The position numbers and the translations under genes are program-made. A DNA stretch of 64,000 bases from Isoetes taiwanensis (Eukaryota > Streptophyta > Lycopodiopsida > Isoetales > Isoetaceae). The stretch is from the NCBI GenBank assembly GCA_021234155.1, contig JAJEKV010000045.1, positions 3,119,434-3,183,433 of the forward strand, written 5' to 3'. How positions within the stretch are numbered: the first letter of the stretch is position 1; the number at the start of each line of letters is the position of its first letter. Of this stretch, positions 60,701 through 64,000 are shown piece after piece. Below the pieces are notes generated by a model. The model was not told the DNA's origin. It ran no database searches and worked only from the letters and a program-made list of their open reading frames with translations.

Positions 60701-60771
60701 TCTGCCTTGTTTTTTTCCAGTTCCATGTTAGCTACGGTGGATCTATTTAGTCCACCCTTCTTTCTTCCCAT
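54782..60771 (-). CDS. Intron-containing Penelope/telomerase-clade reverse transcriptase gene
   Basis: Proposed minus-strand exons: 60454-60771, 57787-58761, about 57181-57714, and 54782-56845. Introns 1 and 2 have clean GT-AG borders and keep phase 0. The intron 3 donor is GTATGT (phase mismatch) or GTATGG four bases on (in phase); its acceptor is CTAG at 56846. The last exon is the RT: a Cys block CPCKNSSLAKFID then GHIRTTDLQII (residues 99-125 of that exon), LYKAHKGEYRWITNS (294-308), motif A VFAADITRCYENIP (373-386), motif B KGIPMGFSCSP (473-483), motif C RYIDDLNIIN (518-527), motif D VDFLNVTITV. The Y-NIP, GIPMG and Cys-block signatures fit Penelope-like elements. No GIY-YIG nuclease is seen. 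In-frame stops occur at 60544-60546 (TAG) and 54965-54967 (TAA), yet the frame stays protein-like beyond both. It is either a young pseudogene or a recoded ORF. Confidence 0.75.
54965..56845 (-). CDS. RT domain exon of the above gene (626 open codons)
   Basis: The longest open frame of the window. Putative catalytic Asp residues are at 377 (motif A) and 521-522 (motif C, YIDD), all present. N-terminal to the fingers is a ~200-residue helical region with the Cys block. After motif D come YDKRMKLPFKVSKFIKASGC and ACKVIISQIFPYR, typical of the thumb entry in Penelope-like RTs. The frame continues past the TAA for 60 codons (AHSDPITAAEDVLGLIMAF ... LTRTLRNLL) to a second stop at 54782-54784. The open frame starts directly at a splice acceptor, not at an ATG. 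Confidence 0.85.
   Translation of the reverse strand: MERKCTSTRLIVRDCNHKRHLVTAKNDKSVKIVHSTFFSKSLEKFSIRDVFKDVLQDTLPNLANEILDCTLFGWRYGNQVIDKVYKPYNVFADDRPNKCPCKNSSLAKFIDPRIGHIRTTDLQIIHCPKLRAAFANGLNHIPDNAVSIEKFMEDFEKTCDQFFMVHHFQLLHINEDGIQHIKYRLWILAKERFTSFKKLIPPKRYLWDDGDVKRNLIWLGQNLYISGLDKAINNASFICQKHILDMALDRLNSKDFERLISNPCEIKLECIKDINSLLLLPEPTTDKPPYLLGLYKAHKGEYRWITNSHNTIFSDVADFLTAILNNFMTIWPDVCNWNTADIRVWLKEKVNPCWMVNSSYDVVLNLPKNTKNVFAADITRCYENIPLFGEEGISKIIDDVADLVWDYMRYKKSLSQLVIKKKLGTYCTKWEKFSVDVYNRKILVKKENFKIINKWLLGHCFLQMGKSIWRQSKGIPMGFSCSPAWCNMYLAWYELRFIRKLTHLNRLSYIPRFQHASRYIDDLNIINGGNVSEFFSKGTSCSIYNMEHIGIKDETEYKKGTALGHKVDFLNVTITVSDHNKGLFSYTRYDKRMKLPFKVSKFIKASGCRPYGQACKVIISQIFPYR
57181..57714 (-). 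CDS. Middle exon of the RT gene, function unknown
   Basis: It encodes TMLYGNNLDTLYPG, a helical stretch with LEVRRVLIDMTLYYAENPD, then a Ser/Thr/Pro/Lys-rich linker (SSAITKTNSSSGSAPDKKYS), then a compact acidic/beta-like part ending near VKLDYKGATG. I recognise no family. The exon is separated from the previous one by a 72-bp intron (57715-57786, GTGTAT...GGGTAG) containing CTAAC. It is probably an N-terminal adaptor of the RT protein. Confidence 0.55.
57787..58761 (-). CDS. Large upstream exon of the RT gene, function unknown
   Basis: It follows the acceptor TTGATTGCAG. About 325 residues starting TGPDPRPLIEDDNFNSYWIK. The first 150 residues look globular and helical (YFGFNGWFKVFHDMKKSAFK, LEACKTIITNVYNDMP). 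The middle is strongly acidic (DLSEDDLKFMDKDHNQDNSQ). The end is globular (YGAAWGHALWKSQNFGALAP, GIHKAGKLDKYFPKKEV). There is no GIY-YIG, zinc-finger or protease signature. It ends SFLDLW before the short intron. Confidence 0.55.
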
Positions 60772-61276
60772 AAGCCAACAATCGGCTAGAATAGCATTGC
60801 CAGTAAGAACCCTAAATCTCAAAACAGTGTTAATTCTTATAAATCGAAGGTACCATAAATATATCCAATCCAGAACCCTAAGATGTAGAATAGACATCTG
60901 TTGATGCCAAACAACCAGCTTAGTAAGATCTGTCCAATTTTTCTGTTAATATACACATCGGCCGCCATGCTGACGGTTCAAGTCACGAACCCTAGAATAT
61001 GAAGCTATGAGGATATTTACCAAAATAAACTATATCCATGGTTTTTGGGCCATCACAACTATTTCGCGCATCCATACGAAACCTTAAGAATAAGTTCCAA
61101 GAAAAGCCACTTTACCCAAGCCTATTAAAATCTAAGGTCCAGTTTCACATGTAGTATTATTTAAGCCACTACAATAAAATAAAATAAAATAAAACTTAGC
61201 TTACAGATGTGTGCAACCAAGTTTGTATGGTAATCAAATGCCCATTAAGCCTAACACACAAAAAAAAAAAAAAAAT
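58854..61276. repeat. Right long direct repeat (copy 2, ~2.4 kb)
   Basis: Same orientation as copy 1. It starts AAAAACCCCTTTGAGTCTG inside intron 1 of the RT gene and ends in an A-run at 61260-61276. It contains the extra 544 bp (60225-60768) with the first coding exon. On the minus strand it lies upstream of the gene, so it should hold the promoter. The same ~182-bp internal duplication as in copy 1 is present. Confidence 0.93.
60454..60771 (-). CDS. First coding exon of the RT gene, basic N-terminus, one stop
   Basis: The ATG at 60769-60771 opens MGRKKGGLNRSTVANM followed by EKNKAEKRRKIFDF, a likely nuclear-localisation region. A TAG at 60544-60546 interrupts the frame after GVQILVA, but acidic protein-like sequence goes on (ETVVEDSCTG ... 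NLEVFKQ) to the donor CAG|GTTAAA. It joins in phase to 58761. The frame is also open upstream of the ATG into the repeat (from 60897), so the true start could be earlier. This segment is absent from the left repeat. Confidence 0.55.
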
Positions 61277-62867
61277 GTTTGCAGTGGTCATGTGCATGTA
61301 GATTATTTATTAGATAGTAGGCTACACAACAACAATTTAGCCCCACGGGGTTTTGTTTAAGCTTCACCATTCCGTATACAGGAACTACATACAGGAACTA
61401 CACCTCGATCTAAATTTTGGGGTGGAATCAATGTCGATGCGGAGTCAGTCAGAGTTATTTTTGCAAGCTAGCCCATGCAAAATGTCTTCTTTTGGGCAAG
61501 AAAAATAGCAAATACCTAGCAAATTTGAGTTTTTGGAAATGAAAGTCTGAGATATGGCGGATTTGCAGGGTGCTTATGCAATATGATAGGAACGCATAAA
61601 CCCAAGAAAAGGGCATGATTTTCACCTTTTCCATTTTTTTCTTCTGGTATCGGAGCAATTAAGACTTCAAAAATGATTTTGATGATCAAAGGATTAAGCT
61701 CATTACAGTTATGAAATTATATATGATATCATTGTTCCATGTTTTGGCATGGAATGTTTAACCATGGAATTGAAAAAACACTTCGTTGAAGAGCTATGAT
61801 TGCTCTGCCACGGAGACAGAAGAATCTAGAGAAGAAGAAGTTGTTATAGTGAGGTGGACAAATTAAGGGATTCAAAGTATCATGCTCATTGTCTCTCAAT
61901 TAGACTCATGGTGTCTTGGTGCGCACCAATTGTCAGATACGTAGAGTATGACAAAAACGCTATAGCCTTGCAAATCCATGATAAAATGCAGTCTGAAGAC
62001 ATGCAATCCCCTATTGTCCACTTTTATGGGAAATGAAGGTTATTTTTAACACCAAGCGTATCTCAGACCATTTCGAATAAACATAAATCCATTACTATGC
62101 AGACATTGCCTTAATAGATCGGATGTTAATAGTGGGTTCAACCTTACAGGTTTGCAACCAAAGAAATGGCCACCACGATAAATTTCTTGTATATTTAATT
62201 ATTAATATTAAAATGGTAGTTATGAGTTGGTTGTTACATTGAAAAAAAATTGGGCCCTTCCGGCCCTAACTAAAAGGCACATAGGTAAGCTTTAAGGAAT
62301 GGAATAGAATAGAATAGAGTAGAGTAGAGTAGAGTAGAGTAGAGTAGAGTAGAGTAGAGTAGAGTAGAATAGAATAGAATAGAATAAAGGGCCCAAATAT
62401 TAATTACTAAGAATCTTGGGTATTCTAGTTGAACCTAAGAAGGTCTTATATTTTTATTTGGCAAAACATAGTTGGACTAAAACTTTGATTTAGTTGTGAC
62501 TTGGCTAAAGAATGGCATAAAAACACACAGTGATAAGTTTAGATATTCCGCCTGTAGCTCAAGCATATGATGTGACCACATTCATAAAATATATACAGCA
62601 TTCCTATGCAACACAAGATGCCAAAACCATAATTAGATTCTAATGCAACACAATAATTAGATTCTTCAATGTTGCAAATGTAGACATCTATTTATGAAAA
62701 TCTCTATGCATGAAATCCCTGCAAATTTTGACATCTATTGATGAGAATCTCTGTGCATGATCATTTCCAGAAATTAAAATTAACCTTGTTCATGAGGCCT
62801 AGAATGGATTTCATCCATGAAAGAGGACATTTTTTTGTTTCTGATTCTCCTTGCATCAAAGCTCCAG
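61277..62867. other. Intergenic stretch with a TAGAG/TAGAA microsatellite
   Basis: A pentanucleotide array (TAGAA then TAGAG then TAGAA) fills 62303-62386. Its reverse complement is (TTCTA)n, the tail type of the LINE at 38690-40360, so it may mark a truncated minus-strand LINE end. No gene recognised elsewhere in this stretch. Confidence 0.5.
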
Positions 62868-63771
62868 TTATCCAAGAATCATTCTCTGATATGTTGTGTC
62901 ATTGCCTGAATTCCCCTTTGAATCTAGAACCAACAGAAGAAGATTTGGAACAAAAATCTGGCCTTTAATTGATTCCAATCCACTATAAACTATCATGGCA
63001 TGTAGATCTTTTCTCTCGGCTAGGACAGAAAGCTTTGCGCATGCTTCCAAAAGGCTCACATATGTAGCTTCATCTGGCACTACTCAATCCTTCTGCATCT
63101 GTTGAGAATAATGTAGAGCTAGTGCCCATTGTGGAGACAAGCTGCAATTCTGGCATTCCATGATACCACATTTCTTCGCGGCATTTGCCCGTCTCTATAT
63201 TCCAGACTATAACGTCTGCCATACATGGAAACCAAAGTAGTATTAACAACAATGTCTTTCTAAAATCCAATTCAATGATCTGAGCACGGATCATTTTACC
63301 ATCTACAATAATTGCATGACAATTACAAGCATTAAGCGTAGTACTGATATGATCTTATTGGGATCAATACCACTCTCAGTCATGGCTCTAAACAATAAGA
63401 ATACCTCCTTTCAAGGCATATGCTGGACATAATGAAATCATAATACTCCATGAAAAGACATTTCGTTCTTCCATTTTCTCAAAAAACTGTGTTGCATCTT
63501 CCAAACTTCCATACTTGCCATATATTTCCATGACGATTATCCAAAAACTTATCATCTTGTACTCATGACTAACAATTTGAGCATGCAATTTCTCTCCAGT
63601 AGGTAATTTTTTGCTACATTCACAATCCCAAAGATAAAAACAACCATGACATAAACACCGAAATAAACAGTAAATACCTGGGTACTTCAACTCCGGAAGA
63701 GACATAACTTCTGAAAAACATCCGGAACGCTCTCGTGCCCCTGCAAGAAGCAGCCCACAAGAAAGAGACAT
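62868..63771 (-). pseudogene. Decayed pentatricopeptide repeat (PPR) protein gene
   Basis: PPR proteins bind organelle RNA. Read on the minus strand, pieces in the right order but in different frames match PPR motifs. These are GEKLHAQIVSHEYK, YGKYGSLEDATQFFEKMEER then NVFSWSIMI (63600-63440), and PDEATYVSLLEACAKLSVLA with KDLHAMIVYSGLES (63080-62975). The middle part (AQIIELDFRKTLLL, IVWNIETGKC, near 63285-63190) fits a further repeat. Frameshifts and stops separate them, and no start or C-terminal E/DYW domain is visible. It may extend beyond 63771 toward the window edge. Confidence 0.7.
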
Positions 63772-64000
63772 GGAGTAATTTCATTCAAATTTTGAATTGC
63801 TTACTCTATAGCTTCAAACATAAACAAAATTGTAAGACTATCCAATCAAGTGAACACTGCCATATGGCATTAAACAATCTATCTATTCCATTCCAGGTGC
63901 AACATAGTTCCCACGTTGTGGATGACAGTTTTCTGTGCGTGAAGCAGGTAAGCTATAGAGTTCATATTTGATTATTTCCAAACGTTGCTTGATGGGCCCT
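63772..64000. other. Right edge of window
   Basis: Nothing recognised. It could hold an upstream part of the PPR remnant. Confidence 0.3.

Noticed and set aside
52719-61276. LTR retrotransposon interpretation of the repeat pair
   Set aside because: No TG...CA ends, PBS, PPT, protease or integrase; the RT motifs are of the Penelope-like type and the gene has introns.
1-64000. CRISPR arrays, operons or bacterial signals
   Set aside because: Spliced genes and plant retroelements show a eukaryotic nuclear sequence; the direct repeats found are not spacer arrays.

Overview
This is a nuclear, transposon-rich, AT-rich plant window. The reasons are GT-AG introns that are much longer than the exons, a plant-type mitochondrial COX6A, a chloroplast rhodanese gene of the STR9 type, PPR fragments, and a Ty3/gypsy element primed by tRNA-Asp. 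The large introns, mixed LINE families and a Penelope-clade reverse transcriptase make me favour a non-flowering land plant such as a fern. That is inference only; no sequence here proves it.

Layout: 353-8286 (+) is a 12-exon ubiquitin-activating enzyme E1-like gene, open from end to end but altered at adenylation-site residues. 8840-11040 holds a decayed LTR element with a gag remnant, hit by small inverted-repeat elements. 11041-16202 is mostly anonymous, with a Tourist-like MITE and a duplicated heat-shock element next to a TATA box. 16203-25086 is a Ty3/gypsy retrotransposon with LTRs, PBS, PPT and a 5-bp target duplication. Its gag-pol is broken, and it has an extra coiled-coil ORF after integrase. 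25263-26793 is a poly(A) retroposon with a 12-bp target duplication. 26806-36700 holds repeats: nested duplications, a Helitron-type 3' end, a LINE tail, a duplicated element with TTCTAGAA ends and an ~82-bp minisatellite. 36716-37902 (-) is a compact COX6A gene with a Tourist-like MITE just upstream. 38690-40360 is a dead LINE. 41680-42609 (-) is an STR9-like rhodanese gene whose first exon I cannot place with confidence. 43129-48900 is mostly anonymous, with two sharp inverted-repeat elements at 47397-47722. 48940-51965 is a dead L1-type LINE with a head-to-head TRIM pair inserted in its RT. 62868-63771 (-) is a decayed PPR gene.

The most interesting locus is 52719-61276. A minus-strand gene with introns encodes a reverse transcriptase of the Penelope/telomerase-like clade, preceded by exons for proteins I do not recognise. 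It sits between ~1.9 kb and ~2.4 kb direct repeats that are about 99% identical by eye. No GIY-YIG endonuclease is visible. The right repeat carries the first coding exon. The left repeat lacks exactly that 544-bp segment, starting at the ATG. Two in-frame stops interrupt an otherwise conserved reading frame. It could be an intron-keeping Penelope-like element with pseudo-LTRs, or a domesticated RT gene caught in a recent segmental duplication.

The three ordinary host genes (E1-like, COX6A, STR9-like) have no functional link that I can see. They are islands between mobile elements.
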